From Lewinellaceae bacterium (GTDB lineage: Bacteria > Bacteroidota > Bacteroidia > Chitinophagales > Saprospiraceae): a stretch of DNA of 64,000 nucleotides. The stretch spans positions 372,001 to 436,000 of the forward strand of contig JADJWX010000005.1 in NCBI GenBank assembly GCA_016716135.1, written 5' to 3'. Position 1 is the stretch's first letter. Every line of letters starts with the position of its first letter. The position numbers were made by a program, and so were the translations under genes. Below, piece by piece: positions 34,616-44,344 of the stretch. The notes beneath the pieces are model-generated. The model did no database searches. It was not told the origin of the DNA and worked only from the letters and a program-made list of their open reading frames with translations.

Positions 34616-36947
34616 TGTTGGACGTGAGCAACTGGCAAGGCCCGTCGTCGAGTTGCACTATGGCGTACACGCAATACTCGCCCGGCGCCAGGGAACTCGG
34701 GTAAAGGTGCAGCGGTTCAAGGCTGGTCGTGGCGTTGTCCTGGTACGGAATGCCGCCCCAGGGGCTTGGCGGGCAACCGACTGCCGGTTTGGGCAAGACG
34801 TACCATGTCACCTGGCTGATCATCATCAGCGGTGACCAGCTGCCAACTGCGATCGGCACGTTGAAAACAGCCAGGTCGTGACAGACTTCCTGGTCGTCCA
34901 CCTGAATGAGCTTGCAACAGGGCAACGCGATTGTAACCTGCTGCGTGCAGTTCATCGGCAGGCCCGTCGTTGCGCAAAGGCAGGTGCTTTGCACCGTAAA
35001 TGTCAGGTGGGTGGTTTTGGATGTAACCACCTGTGCAAAACCGGTAATCTGCCAGGAGTTGGCCAGTTGGGTATAGATCAGGCCGGAAAGCGTTGCCACA
35101 GCGGGGTTGATCGTCACCACCGGTTGCTGACAGGTAGAAGCGCCGGGCGCATCGCCCACTTCGATGACGAACTTGTAGGTATTATTGGTTGGTGTGCAAC
35201 TGGCTGCCTGGTTCAAAATAGGCCCACAACAAATATCCGGAACTGTCACCACATGGCTGACCGAACTGCACAGCATGCCGTTCAGATACACATTCAGGCA
35301 AACATTGTACTGGCCGCCGCCGCAGGGAAAGGTGTAGGAATACGTAGGTGTGGTAGTGGTAGCGTCCGGGCCATCGCAGTTGATATCCCACTCGTACGTG
35401 TAGTTGCCGGGCGGTACGCACGTTGCGGTGAATGTTACCTGAAAACAATTGCCGGTGGTGTAGGTAAAATCGCAAACACAACTTACCGACTGGCAAAACG
35501 TCTGCTGATCGGTATAACTAATGGTATCCACGCCGTTGTTGGAAAAAAAGTCGAGCGTGCCAAAGATAAATTGCGGTATGCCAAATGTCGTGACCATGGG
35601 CGGCCGGGAAATGACCGCAACCGTCGTGTCGTGATAACAGGAAGTGGTGGTTCCGCCGTTGACATCGGTCTGCAGGGCCAGGATATTGTTGGCCGATTGC
35701 GACGGAGAGATCAGCTCCAGCGCCTGGCCGGACACAAAATAGCCGCCACCGCCTGGTACCGCTTCTACGCGGTTGCCTTGGGATGAAAAGCCGTTGTTGA
35801 TGTACAGGTGCGTCCAGTCTACAGTGTTGCCGCTGCCATCCACTTGCATGAGCAGGCAATTGCCGTCTTTAGTGCCCTGGAAAACAACGTGTTCCTCGGC
35901 CTTTCCCGTCACGGTCAGTTTCCCGTTCGGGTTCAGGATAAAATGGGTGGCAAACTCGTCGCCATTGGTCACGTCGTAATTATTTGCCCAAATCGGCACG
36001 CCATTAATATCCGTTTTCAACAACAATACGGTTTGCTCCGGCACACCGGCATCGTACGAATAGCCGGAAATCCAGATTTCGGGTTGCGCTGTGTTCAGGC
36101 AGTTCGACTGGATACAGGTGCCTATGTCTTCAGCGCCTGGATTTACATCGTAGTTTACCAAAAAGTTGGGCGTGCCGTTGGTCGCATCCACAGCCAGCAG
36201 GAATACCCGGGGGTCGCCGCCGGCCAGTGGTGTCATTTTTCCGGTGATGTAGTACAGGTTGGTGTTGGGTTGCGGGCAAATGCCGATGAAGGTTGAAAAA
36301 GTGGTGACGGAAGCAGGATCGATCGACCAGCCACTGACCGTAAAAACACGGTCCCACACCAAATTACCCTGGCAGTCCACTTTCACCACTACGGCATTAT
36401 CGTAGCCATTAACGACATCGATCTGGGTGCCTACCAGCACAAAGTTTCCGCCACCATCCACTTTTACGCAGGTGGCCGATTCAATGTTTTGGGTGGTCCC
36501 GGATCGTTTGGTCCAAACGGGATCGCCGGCCAGATTCGTCAGGGTAAGTGTCATGTCGGCGCCGTCGTTCCCCGCAATGATAAAATGATCTTGCCCATTG
36601 CAGGATGCAACTTCTATCCAGACGGCAGTTTCATCGGAGGGGCGGCCGTACCACTTGGACGGGCCGGCGAGCACGCCGTTGGCATTGAGAAATACAAGTT
36701 CCCAATCGCCAACCCCCGGGTTGAATATGCTGGAAGGGTGGTTGAAATTTCCAGCAGGCAACGCAAAGCCGCCGCCCGGCGAAACCACACCGCCCGGGCT
36801 GCGTTCACTCACCGGGTGCGGAAAGCCGATCGTTGTTTGAAATTGGGCAAAGGCAACTTGTCCGAGGCCGCAAAGCAGCAGCACCAGGCTCAGTGTATGT
36901 TGAAAGGAGCGCACTCCGGATTGCTTAGTCATGGCGTAGCGTTTCAT
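34464..36947 (-). CDS. N-terminal piece of the PKD-type T9SS cargo protein (beta-propeller plus PKD)
   Basis: Starts at the ATG at 36947 (MKRYAMTKQSG...), with a signal peptide core HTLSLVLLLCGLGQVAFAQ. Residues about 40-450 resemble a propeller of 'delta-60' repeats (GNFVLVGTQIDVVNGYDNAV, NPNGKLTVTGKAEEHVVFQG). A PKD domain follows (CVPPGNYTYEWDINCDGPDA...GQYNVCLNVYLNG), then Cys-rich Ig-like units. The frame is lost near the run at 34558-34567, where one extra base separates it from the piece ending at 33155. Combined span is 33139-36947. It is second in a row of four exported-protein genes with small gaps (33 bp to the gene upstream). Confidence 0.75.
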   Translation of the reverse strand: MKRYAMTKQSGVRSFQHTLSLVLLLCGLGQVAFAQFQTTIGFPHPVSERSPGGVVSPGGGFALPAGNFNHPSSIFNPGVGDWELVFLNANGVLAGPSKWYGRPSDETAVWIEVASCNGQDHFIIAGNDGADMTLTLTNLAGDPVWTKRSGTTQNIESATCVKVDGGGNFVLVGTQIDVVNGYDNAVVVKVDCQGNLVWDRVFTVSGWSIDPASVTTFSTFIGICPQPNTNLYYITGKMTPLAGGDPRVFLLAVDATNGTPNFLVNYDVNPGAEDIGTCIQSNCLNTAQPEIWISGYSYDAGVPEQTVLLLKTDINGVPIWANNYDVTNGDEFATHFILNPNGKLTVTGKAEEHVVFQGTKDGNCLLMQVDGSGNTVDWTHLYINNGFSSQGNRVEAVPGGGGYFVSGQALELISPSQSANNILALQTDVNGGTTTSCYHDTTVAVISRPPMVTTFGIPQFIFGTLDFFSNNGVDTISYTDQQTFCQSVSCVCDFTYTTGNCFQVTFTATCVPPGNYTYEWDINCDGPDATTTTPTYSYTFPCGGGQYNVCLNVYLNGMLCSSVSHVVTVPDICCGPILNQAASCTPTNNTYKFVIEVGDAPGASTCQQPVVTINPAVATLSGLIYTQLANSWQITGFAQVVTSKTTHLTFTVQSTCLCATTGLPMNCTQQVTIALPCCKLIQVDDQEVCHDLAVFNVPIAVGSWSPLMMISQVTWYVLPKPAVGCPPSPWGGIPYQDNATTSLEPLHLYPSSLAPGEYCVYAIVQLDDGPCQLLTSNIATITICQASSCSLNDQKFLLHRHARRAHPTHADHQHAGGRLPGNEHRMV

Positions 36948-36979
36948 TGTGGAGAAAGGAATAAGTTGGGAATTCGCAT

Positions 36980-39355
36980 TCACTCGCAGGGCTTGATATC
37001 CAGCGCCTTGGATATTTCCATACACCCGTTGCTGTCGGTTATGCAAAGTGTGATGCTGGCGCCACCGGCGGGCACCGTGTACACGAACATGTCGAGTGTG
37101 GGTCCACTAAAATTCTGTGTTACCCCGGTAACCCAATCCAGTACCTTCCATTCATATTTCACGATGGGCCCGCAATTCGAGTACGACATGGAGCCGTCAA
37201 AGGTGCTGGGCATGCCCAGACAGGCGCAGGGATTGTCTTCCGGGCACTTGATTTTGGCTACCGGGTCGCAAACTTTGAGGCATTCCACATTGGAAAATTT
37301 GGTGTAGCAGCCGTCGGTCACGCTCAGCTGGTAGCAAGCCTGTTGCGTAGCCGTTAGTGTTGATCCGGGCGGCTGAGGCGGACCTACAGAAAGGCCATTG
37401 CAAAACCATTGCTCCTGGGTCACGTTGGGGTCAGAAACGGTGTTGCTGATCAGCGCGGTTCCGCCCTCGCAGATGGGATTGGGATTAGCAGCGATCACCG
37501 GCGTTAGCAACGGGTTGGGTTTAAGGCAAATGCTCAGCACATTGCTGTAACAGGACGGGCAATCGGAATTGGGATAACTTTTCGGACGGCATTCGATGCG
37601 GTAGTAAATGCAATTGGCATTGGCAGGCCAAAGCTGCGGTGCGCTTGCCGGATTAGGCGGGTTGAGCAGCGGCAGCGTATTGGTGAGTTGCCAGAGGTTG
37701 GAAGCGCCAAGGTCTTTCCAGGGGTCATTAGCCGGCACGTCAAATTTAAACTGCCAAACCGGCGTACAATTTTGCGTAGAGCCGGTGTAAGCCAGTGTTT
37801 CCTGTCCACCCGGGCAAATGAGGTAATCGTAGGGCCCGCCGAGAGGGTTGGGCACTACATTGCTGAAAATCTGGTCGATGATCAGGTTAGTGCAAACCGG
37901 CCGGGGATCGACCGGCAGACAGGCCGTGATGACTGCCAGCGGGCAGGCGCAGTTTTGGATTTTTGCTTCAAAACAAAGTTGCGGGGCCGTGGCCGGCCCG
38001 GTGTAGGTGAAGCTCGTCATGTTGTCGTAAATGCTGTTGTGCACCCCGTCGATGCACCATTGAATTGGCAGGTTGGCCAAATAGGGCGGGCCGCTCAGGC
38101 TGACATTAATGGTCACCGTGCCTTCGCAAAGTGTGTTTACCGGAGGGTTGAAAGGCGGCACGGGTGTCAGGGTAATGGTGCCGGTAGGCGGGCAACAAAT
38201 CCGCAGGTCCTGCTCCGAAGTGGTGTAGGTGCAGGTGTAATTCGGGTTGGTGTTGGTTTTCGTGATTTTGGCCCGGTATTTCCGGTCCACATAACCCGTA
38301 GTGCTGGTAGCACAACTGGCGCTGATGTCGATCACACCTTTGGGAATGCCGAAACAATAGCCGGTGAAATGCGGGTCGGTTATCGGGCCCCAGGTTTGTC
38401 CGTTGTCGTCGCTGGATTGCCAGACTACCGAAGCGCCGGGAATGGGGTTGAGTTTGGTGAAATTTTCGGTGATGCAAAAATGCGCCGGGTCGCCGCTGCA
38501 AATGCCGGTCAGGAGCACCGGGAAAAGCGAAGGGTTGTCGCTGATGTTGACCTCGTAGCGCAGGGGGCAAGGGTTACAAACCCAGTTGCTGAGGGTTCCG
38601 TTGAGCGCGAAGCCGTTGAGCGTACCGTGATTAAGGTTTCCGCTAAAGTCATTGGCCATGGTCAGGAGCGGGTTGGCGTTGCCGGGGTCGGCGTTTTGAT
38701 CGAGCGTCCAGTACGCGATAAGACCGCTTGTGGGGGAGAGCACACAGTCCTTGGTTTTGTCGATTTCGGCGCCGGTGCGGGCGATGTTCCACAGGCGGAT
38801 TTCGTCGATCATGCCCTGCCACTCCTGGCCCGGCGTCCCCCCCGGCCATTTGCCGGCCCGAAAGTAGCTGGCCGCCGGCGTGCAGGGGAAGGTATTGGAA
38901 TAAATGGAAACGCCGTCGAGGAAGACTTCGACATTCATCCCTTTCCGGACCCAGGCAATGTGGTGGCAATTGCCGTCCCGGATCGTGTTGCCGTAAATCT
39001 GAACGGGGATTCCCATGGGGCAGGACGACTCCGACCAAAAAAGGTTGAGCAAGCCGCCGCATTCGCCCAATTCAAAGCGGGCGCCGGTAGGCACATCGCC
39101 AAAAGAAAGCAGGCGCAGGAAATTATTGGGGCAAGTAGTTTGAGTGCTCGTGGCCGTCGAGGTAAACCAGGCTTCTGCGGTAAAATCCGAGGTGGCGGGC
39201 AAATTATTGATCGGGTTGAGTTCGATATAATCGCCGGCGCCATCGAAAGCCAGGGCCTGGTTTTCGCAAAACTGCGCCCGAAGGGAAAAAGCCAGGCTGA
39301 AAAACAGCATAAACGCCAGGCTTGCAGCTTTACCCAATTTGGAAATAGCTAGCAT
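36980..39355 (-). CDS. Exported protein with LamG-like domain and Cys-rich Ig/PKD repeats
   Basis: A 791-residue intact protein. Signal peptide (LAFMLFFSLAFSLRAQ), then a concanavalin-like laminin-G (LamG_3) domain at residues about 28-210 (ALAFDGAGDYIELNPI, DGNCHHIAWVRKGMNVEVFL, GMIDEIRLWNIARTGAEID). The remainder is Cys-rich tandem Ig/PKD-like domains (CPEDNPCACLGMPSTFDGSM...KYEWKVLDW). It ends at ALDIKPCE without the C-terminal sorting domain carried by its neighbours, so it may be released differently or rely on the next gene. First of four consecutive minus-strand exported genes ending at 24468. Function unknown, perhaps adhesive or polysaccharide-binding. Confidence 0.85.
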   Translation of the reverse strand: MLAISKLGKAASLAFMLFFSLAFSLRAQFCENQALAFDGAGDYIELNPINNLPATSDFTAEAWFTSTATSTQTTCPNNFLRLLSFGDVPTGARFELGECGGLLNLFWSESSCPMGIPVQIYGNTIRDGNCHHIAWVRKGMNVEVFLDGVSIYSNTFPCTPAASYFRAGKWPGGTPGQEWQGMIDEIRLWNIARTGAEIDKTKDCVLSPTSGLIAYWTLDQNADPGNANPLLTMANDFSGNLNHGTLNGFALNGTLSNWVCNPCPLRYEVNISDNPSLFPVLLTGICSGDPAHFCITENFTKLNPIPGASVVWQSSDDNGQTWGPITDPHFTGYCFGIPKGVIDISASCATSTTGYVDRKYRAKITKTNTNPNYTCTYTTSEQDLRICCPPTGTITLTPVPPFNPPVNTLCEGTVTINVSLSGPPYLANLPIQWCIDGVHNSIYDNMTSFTYTGPATAPQLCFEAKIQNCACPLAVITACLPVDPRPVCTNLIIDQIFSNVVPNPLGGPYDYLICPGGQETLAYTGSTQNCTPVWQFKFDVPANDPWKDLGASNLWQLTNTLPLLNPPNPASAPQLWPANANCIYYRIECRPKSYPNSDCPSCYSNVLSICLKPNPLLTPVIAANPNPICEGGTALISNTVSDPNVTQEQWFCNGLSVGPPQPPGSTLTATQQACYQLSVTDGCYTKFSNVECLKVCDPVAKIKCPEDNPCACLGMPSTFDGSMSYSNCGPIVKYEWKVLDWVTGVTQNFSGPTLDMFVYTVPAGGASITLCITDSNGCMEISKALDIKPCE

Positions 39356-39464
39356 AGTTAGTTGATTTTTTTATGGAATTGAGATGTATCCGATGCAGGG
39401 AAAGCAGCAGGTTGATTTCGAAAGGCTACTTCTGCGGCGGTTCCGCCTTCAAGTTTATTGTTAG

Positions 39465-39713
39465 CTAAATGCCGATCCGGTAACCACCGTTCCCGCTTTT
39501 TTTTAGGCGATTTTTTACGATTCCAGGATCTAAGCAGTTTGACGGCAGGGCGGCCACATGGGCCGGGGGTAGGGATATCTTGTCGATCACAATACCCGGT
39601 TGGGCGTATGTGTTGCGGCCGATCACAACACTTTTGCCCGCACAAATGATAGCGTCGGGTCCTGGTGCGCCATTGTTGGCGTCCTCGCCAACAATTCTGA
39701 ATATTATTTCCAA
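39465..39713 (-). pseudogene. Possible remnant of an exported Ig-like protein
   Basis: The 507-bp gap 39356-39862 has no clear gene. In it a minus-strand frame of 82 residues (TTG start) contains GPDAIICAGKSVVIGRNTYA, which resembles a common motif of Bacteroidota extracellular Ig-like repeats (GPD..IC.G.SV.IG). No start, signal peptide or sorting domain is present. This may be a decayed tail of another cargo gene upstream of the LamG gene. No promoter or hairpin stands out in the gap. Confidence 0.25.
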
Positions 39714-39862
39714 TTGCGTGCTACCAACGTGCCGGAGCAGAATTTACCTATGCCATTTTATTGTGCTATTTTCCCCCAAGGGCTATCTTTCCACGCCACA
39801 ATTTTTTCAATAAAATTTTTTTCGGTAAAGCGGTTACCACGCAGCCACTTTCCTAACTATCC

Positions 39863-40474
39863 ATGCAAAGACCTTCTCCAACTCCGGGCGAGATCATCGA
39901 TGCGCTTACGGGCCAGGATACCGGCCGCCGGAAAGCAGCGCTGCAATGCCTGTTTGAAAATCAGGCGCTCCGCAAACGGACCATCGCGCATGTGCGCCGC
40001 TACGGCGGTAATCGACAGGATGGAGAAGATGTCTTCCAGGAAGCCATTATCGTGTTCGACCGGAAAACCCGGGCGGGCGCCTTTCGCGGCGAAAGTAGTT
40101 TGGAGGGCTATTTCATGGGTATCGTGCGCTGGCATTGGTTCAACGAACAACAGCGCAATGCCCGTCAGCCCGTCAGCCTCCACGAAACGCCACCCGAACC
40201 ACCACCCGGCGGCAACCCGGAACTGGAATACCTGCTCGCCGAGCGCCGCGAACAACTCGATAAGCTCCTGGAACAGCTGGCTGATAAATGCCGCAACCTT
40301 TTGAAAATGTACGCGCTGGACTACTCGATGGATGAGATAGCCCGCCAATTGGGTTTTGCCAACGACAAGGTGGCTAAAAAAGAAGCCTATCTCTGTCGCA
40401 AGCGGTTTCGGGTGGTGCTGAAACAGCATCCGGAGCTTTGGCAGGATTTCATTTTAATCAAAAAAAAACCATGA
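39863..40474 (+). CDS. ECF-type RNA polymerase sigma factor
   Basis: A 203-residue sigma-70 family factor with region 2 at about residues 25-95 (RRYGGNRQDGEDVFQEAIIV, then SSLEGYFMGIVRWHWFNEQQ) and region 4 at about 125-185 (DKCRNLLKMYALDYSMDEIA...NDKVAKKEAYLCRKRF). It redirects RNA polymerase to a small regulon. Its stop overlaps the ATG of the next gene (ATGA at 40471-40474), an anti-sigma-like membrane protein, so the two are translationally coupled. The nearby CHAT-protease-like gene is the obvious effector candidate. Confidence 0.92.
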   Translation: MQRPSPTPGEIIDALTGQDTGRRKAALQCLFENQALRKRTIAHVRRYGGNRQDGEDVFQEAIIVFDRKTRAGAFRGESSLEGYFMGIVRWHWFNEQQRNARQPVSLHETPPEPPPGGNPELEYLLAERREQLDKLLEQLADKCRNLLKMYALDYSMDEIARQLGFANDKVAKKEAYLCRKRFRVVLKQHPELWQDFILIKKKP

Positions 40475-41349
40475 ACACGCACCCATCCGACAAACTGATC
40501 CAAGACTACCTGCGCGGGCGAATGCCTGCTGCCGAGCGGGACCAATTTGAGCAACAACTTGAATCTGATCCCGAACTCGCGGAGGAAGTAGCCCTTCAGC
40601 GCGCCGAACTGGCTGCCGCCGAACGGCTTCTCGAATCCGAAACCCGCGCCTGGATGCGCGAATGGCAACAACCTGCACAACCTGCTTTTCGGGCTGCCCG
40701 CTTCTGGTGGCTGGCTGCCGTGGCTGCCGGAGCCGTGCTGCTGATCGCCGCTATTTACGTGTTCCGTCAACCTGGGACAACAACGCCCAAGGATCAGGCC
40801 GAACAGGTTGCGCCACCGGCAAACAACCCCATTGCCACCGAAACGCTCCCTGCTCCCGTACCCGCGCCACAACCGGCGCCTGCCCAAAAACCGGTAGCCA
40901 CCAATCCGGCTGCCCCAAACTACCTCGCCGAAGCCCGGCTCCGTTTCCAGGAACCTGTGCTGTCCGATGTGCGCCGCACAAACACCGACAGTCTTGTCAG
41001 CCTGATCCGCCAGGCGCAAGCCGCCTATGCAGCCGCCGACTACCGGCGCACGCTCGATTTGCTGGCGCAAACCGACAGCACCCGTTTGCAATCGGCCACT
41101 TTTCTTGAAGCCCATGCGCTGTTTCACCTCGACCGATTTGCCGAAGCGGAAGCCCGGTTTGAATCACTGATTGCCCAAAACAGCCGCCAGTTTCGCTACC
41201 CGGCGGAGTGGGGGCTGCTGATTTGCCGGTTGGCCAATTTCCCGAAACGGGAACAAGTTTTCCAACAACAGTTAGACGCCCTGCTCGACAATCCGCAACA
41301 CCCGTATTTTGAACAGGCCAAAAACCTGGAAAGCGCGCTGAAGAAGTAA
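40471..41349 (+). CDS. Anti-sigma-like single-pass membrane protein with TPR-like periplasmic half
   Basis: A 292-residue protein starting at the ATG that overlaps the sigma stop. Residues about 1-60 are helical with a DYLRGRMPAAERDQFEQQL segment, like the short cytoplasmic domains that hold ECF sigma factors (no zinc-binding HxxxCxxC is seen). One transmembrane helix follows at about 75-96 (FWWLAAVAAGAVLLIAAIYV), then a Pro/Ala/Thr-rich linker and a C-terminal tetratricopeptide-like region (AAYAAADYRRTLDLLAQTDS...LFHLDRFAEAEARFESL). The pairing with the preceding sigma gene and topology imply signal sensing across the membrane, but partnership is inferred. Confidence 0.75.
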   Translation: MNTHPSDKLIQDYLRGRMPAAERDQFEQQLESDPELAEEVALQRAELAAAERLLESETRAWMREWQQPAQPAFRAARFWWLAAVAAGAVLLIAAIYVFRQPGTTTPKDQAEQVAPPANNPIATETLPAPVPAPQPAPAQKPVATNPAAPNYLAEARLRFQEPVLSDVRRTNTDSLVSLIRQAQAAYAAADYRRTLDLLAQTDSTRLQSATFLEAHALFHLDRFAEAEARFESLIAQNSRQFRYPAEWGLLICRLANFPKREQVFQQQLDALLDNPQHPYFEQAKNLESALKK

Positions 41350-41354
41350 CTTTG
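41347..41354 (+). promoter_or_regulatory. TAnnTTTG box for the CHAT gene
   Basis: TAACTTTG begins at the stop codon of the anti-sigma-like gene, 29 bp ahead of the CHAT ATG at 41384. The CHAT gene could be expressed on its own from here. Confidence 0.4.
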
Positions 41355-41383
41355 TTGGTAGAACATCCGTGTTTTGCACAACA

Positions 41384-44326
41384 ATGATAGCTGCTCCGAG
41401 GCACATTTTTTCACTGGTCAGTATCTCACTCCAACTTGGCTGTGGCCTGTTTTTTTTTATTAAAAACAGTACTGCGCAAACCCCGCAACCGAACTGGGCC
41501 GATACTCTTGTGGCAAAAGCACTGATCGGGGAAGTGCGCCAACTACACCTGGATGCAAACCACAGTGCCGCATTTGAAAAATCGGAAAAGGCCCTGGAAA
41601 TTTATACCCGGTTGTATGGTCCCGACTACATAGAAACAGCCCGAATTCGCCTGTTCGTCGCCCGTGCCTGCCGGTACCTCAACCGGGAACGGGAAGCCCT
41701 GACTTTGCTAGAACAGAGCCTTCCGGTACTCGAAGCAAGCGGGAATGTATTCCTGATTGCCCGCTGCCACCAAAATATGGCATTTTGCCTGCGCAGTATG
41801 AGCCGGTATGCCGAGGCGCACCGGTATTTGCAACGAGCCGTTGATCTACTTGCCGTCGAAAAAAACCAGGAAACTACCCTGGCCGACATGCGCGTCAGTT
41901 TGGGGTCGGTATTTAATTCTGAAAAGAAATACCAGGCGGCCATCCCGGTTTTGGAGCAGGCCAAAGTCGTTTATCAGCAAAAGCAGGCCGCGCAGGAGCT
42001 GGGGTTTACCGCCTACCACCTGGGGGGCGCCTGGTTTGGTTTGCACGACTATGTCCGGGCAAAAGAACAGTACCTCACGGCCCTGGCCAATCTGAAAAAC
42101 GAACTGAAACCAACACATTCCTATTTTGCCGACTTGTATGTAAAACTTGGCCTCTGTCATCAAAAAACCGGCGCGTCGGATGTTGGCTTGCGCTATTTAC
42201 TGGAAGCAAAAACGGCCTACCTGACCGATGGCGGCGAAGGTCTTAATTATATGCAGTTTTTGCAGGAGCTCGGCCAGTTTTACCTCAACGACGGTTGGTA
42301 CGCCGAAGCGGTAGAACAACTTCAGCAATGTCTGGCACTCCGGGAAGAAGCATACGGCAATGCCGATTTTCACCTGTTGGGTACGCTGCGAATTTTGAGC
42401 GAAGCGTGCCTGTATGCCGGCCGGTTTGAACTTGCCGAACGGTGTTGTCGGCGCGGACTGCAAATTATCGATTCCGGCTTGCCGGACGGCTACCGGTTCG
42501 GGTATTTGTTTTACAGCCGGCTGGCCAAACTTCGATTTGTGCAGGGAGACATCTCCGGCTGTTTGCAGTTGTGCGATTCCACTTTTGTGATTGCCGGATT
42601 TGATACGGCCCGGGCTGATAAAATGGTGCCGCGCGACCATTTCCGCGAATTATGTCAGTTAAAAGCGTTGGCCCTTGTTGAACAGTGGCGTGCAGAGGCA
42701 GATACTGCACTATTGTTTCGCGCGGAACGGTATTTTGCCCTGGCTGCGCAAACGCTTTTCCGCGAAGTGGAGGAGATCACGGCACACAGTTCCCGGGAGT
42801 TGTTCTACGACCACGATCACCTGGTTTTGGAACAATGGCTCGACACACAAATGGCACTTTTTGCAGCCACTGGAAATACAACACACGCCGAAACAGCCTT
42901 TCAAATTGCCGGCCACAGCAAGGCGTTTTTACTCGCCGAAGCCATGCAGCGCAGTGGCGCGTTGCGCTTTGCCGGGGTGCCCGACAGTATTTTGCAGGAA
43001 GAATTGAGCTTGCGGGAACGTATTGCGGATGCAGAAAAGGCTTTGCACAATATTGCCCCGCAACCCTCCAACCGGGTAGACAGTTCCGTTTTGACGCTCA
43101 ACCAACAATTGGCGCAAAACCGCAATGCCTACGACGAATTGCTCCGGTATATCGAAACCAACTACCCGGAGTATTTTCGACTGCGCATCCTGCAACCTGA
43201 AATTTCCTCCGGCATACTCCGAAATAAATGGCTGGCTCCCGGCCAGGCATTGTTGCACTACAGTTTTACCGGTACCCGGCTCTACGCATTCGTATTGTCG
43301 CGCGATACCTTTTGCACCGTTTCGCTTCCCCGCAGGCCGGACCTGGACAGCCTGCTCGGCCGCTTCCGGCAAAGCCTGACGGCGTATTTTGCCACGGCCG
43401 ACCCCGACGACGCGCTGTACGACCAAAGTCTGGAAAACTACATCGCCCTGGGGCAGGCCTTATACCGGGAGCTAGTGTTGCCCCTGGCCGGGTTGTTGCC
43501 CGAACGGGTCGTGATTATTCCGGACGGAAAATTGTGGTACCTGCCCTTTGAAGCCCTGCTCACCGGTCCGCCAACGGATGCGGGCAATTTTCGGACCTAC
43601 CCTTTCTGGATACACAAAAAAGCGCTGAGTTACAGTCTCGCACCCGGCTTTCTGGCAGCCGAACAGCAACCGCCCGGACCCCAACCGGCCAACACCTGGC
43701 TTGGGCTGGCGCCGTTTGCAAGCATTTCCACTCCCGGTAGCAGCGACTCGCTAAACCGTTTGAACCTGCAATTTGCAGCACTACCAGCCTCCGGCACCGA
43801 GATCAAAACCATCGGCGCCTTGCTCAAAGGGGCGTGTTGGTTGAACGCCGAAGCCAGTCCGGGCCGCTTCCTGCGCGAAGCCCCCAACTACCGGATCCTT
43901 CACCTGGCCACCCACAGCCGGGCCGACGACCGCCTGGGTGATTATACCTGGCTGGCGGCGGCGCGCACCGGGGAGCCGATGCCGGCAAAAGACCTGTACC
44001 AGTTGGCCTTGCGGGCTAAAATGGTGGTGCTGTCGGCATGTGAAGCGGGTAGCGGGCAATTGCTCCGGGGAGAGGGTATCATCGGTCTGGTGCGGGCGTT
44101 CACTTTTGCCGGTGCGGAAAGTACGGTGGCTTCGCTGTGGCTCGCCAACGATCAGGCTACGGCCGGTTTGATGCTGGGTTTTTACAAAAATCTGTTGCAG
44201 GGAATGCCCAAGGATGTTGCGCTGCAAACCAGCGCGCGCCAGTTGGCCGATCGTACACCGGCGCAGGCGCATCCGTTTTTTTGGGCGGGATTTCGGGTGT
44301 ATGGGCGTGTGGAGCGTTTGTGGTGA
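41384..44326 (+). CDS. Exported TPR-CHAT caspase-like protease
   Basis: A 980-residue protein with an N-terminal hydrophobic leader (HIFSLVSISLQLGCGLFFFI...STAQ), implying export or membrane anchoring. Residues about 40-420 hold many TPR-like helices (ALEIYTRLYGPDYIETARIR, HRYLQRAVDLL...). A C-terminal CHAT domain (about 680-980) has both catalytic dyad regions: LHLATHSRAD (His) and VVLSACEAGSG (Cys). TPR-CHAT proteins are caspase-like cysteine peptidases; some are activated by partner RNA-guided or sensing proteins. Here it follows a sigma factor and an anti-sigma-like gene, so stress-regulated proteolysis is a reasonable guess, not proven. I used the ATG at 41384 (also a GTG at 41369). Confidence 0.85.
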   Translation: MIAAPRHIFSLVSISLQLGCGLFFFIKNSTAQTPQPNWADTLVAKALIGEVRQLHLDANHSAAFEKSEKALEIYTRLYGPDYIETARIRLFVARACRYLNREREALTLLEQSLPVLEASGNVFLIARCHQNMAFCLRSMSRYAEAHRYLQRAVDLLAVEKNQETTLADMRVSLGSVFNSEKKYQAAIPVLEQAKVVYQQKQAAQELGFTAYHLGGAWFGLHDYVRAKEQYLTALANLKNELKPTHSYFADLYVKLGLCHQKTGASDVGLRYLLEAKTAYLTDGGEGLNYMQFLQELGQFYLNDGWYAEAVEQLQQCLALREEAYGNADFHLLGTLRILSEACLYAGRFELAERCCRRGLQIIDSGLPDGYRFGYLFYSRLAKLRFVQGDISGCLQLCDSTFVIAGFDTARADKMVPRDHFRELCQLKALALVEQWRAEADTALLFRAERYFALAAQTLFREVEEITAHSSRELFYDHDHLVLEQWLDTQMALFAATGNTTHAETAFQIAGHSKAFLLAEAMQRSGALRFAGVPDSILQEELSLRERIADAEKALHNIAPQPSNRVDSSVLTLNQQLAQNRNAYDELLRYIETNYPEYFRLRILQPEISSGILRNKWLAPGQALLHYSFTGTRLYAFVLSRDTFCTVSLPRRPDLDSLLGRFRQSLTAYFATADPDDALYDQSLENYIALGQALYRELVLPLAGLLPERVVIIPDGKLWYLPFEALLTGPPTDAGNFRTYPFWIHKKALSYSLAPGFLAAEQQPPGPQPANTWLGLAPFASISTPGSSDSLNRLNLQFAALPASGTEIKTIGALLKGACWLNAEASPGRFLREAPNYRILHLATHSRADDRLGDYTWLAAARTGEPMPAKDLYQLALRAKMVVLSACEAGSGQLLRGEGIIGLVRAFTFAGAESTVASLWLANDQATAGLMLGFYKNLLQGMPKDVALQTSARQLADRTPAQAHPFFWAGFRVYGRVERLW

Positions 44327-44344
44327 GCGTTGGCGGGACGGGGT

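Noticed and set aside
37688..39352. Long plus-strand frame (554 residues) antisense to the LamG gene
   Set aside because: Low-complexity Arg/Gly/Val-rich product with no signal or domain, opposite an intact gene with LamG and a signal peptide.
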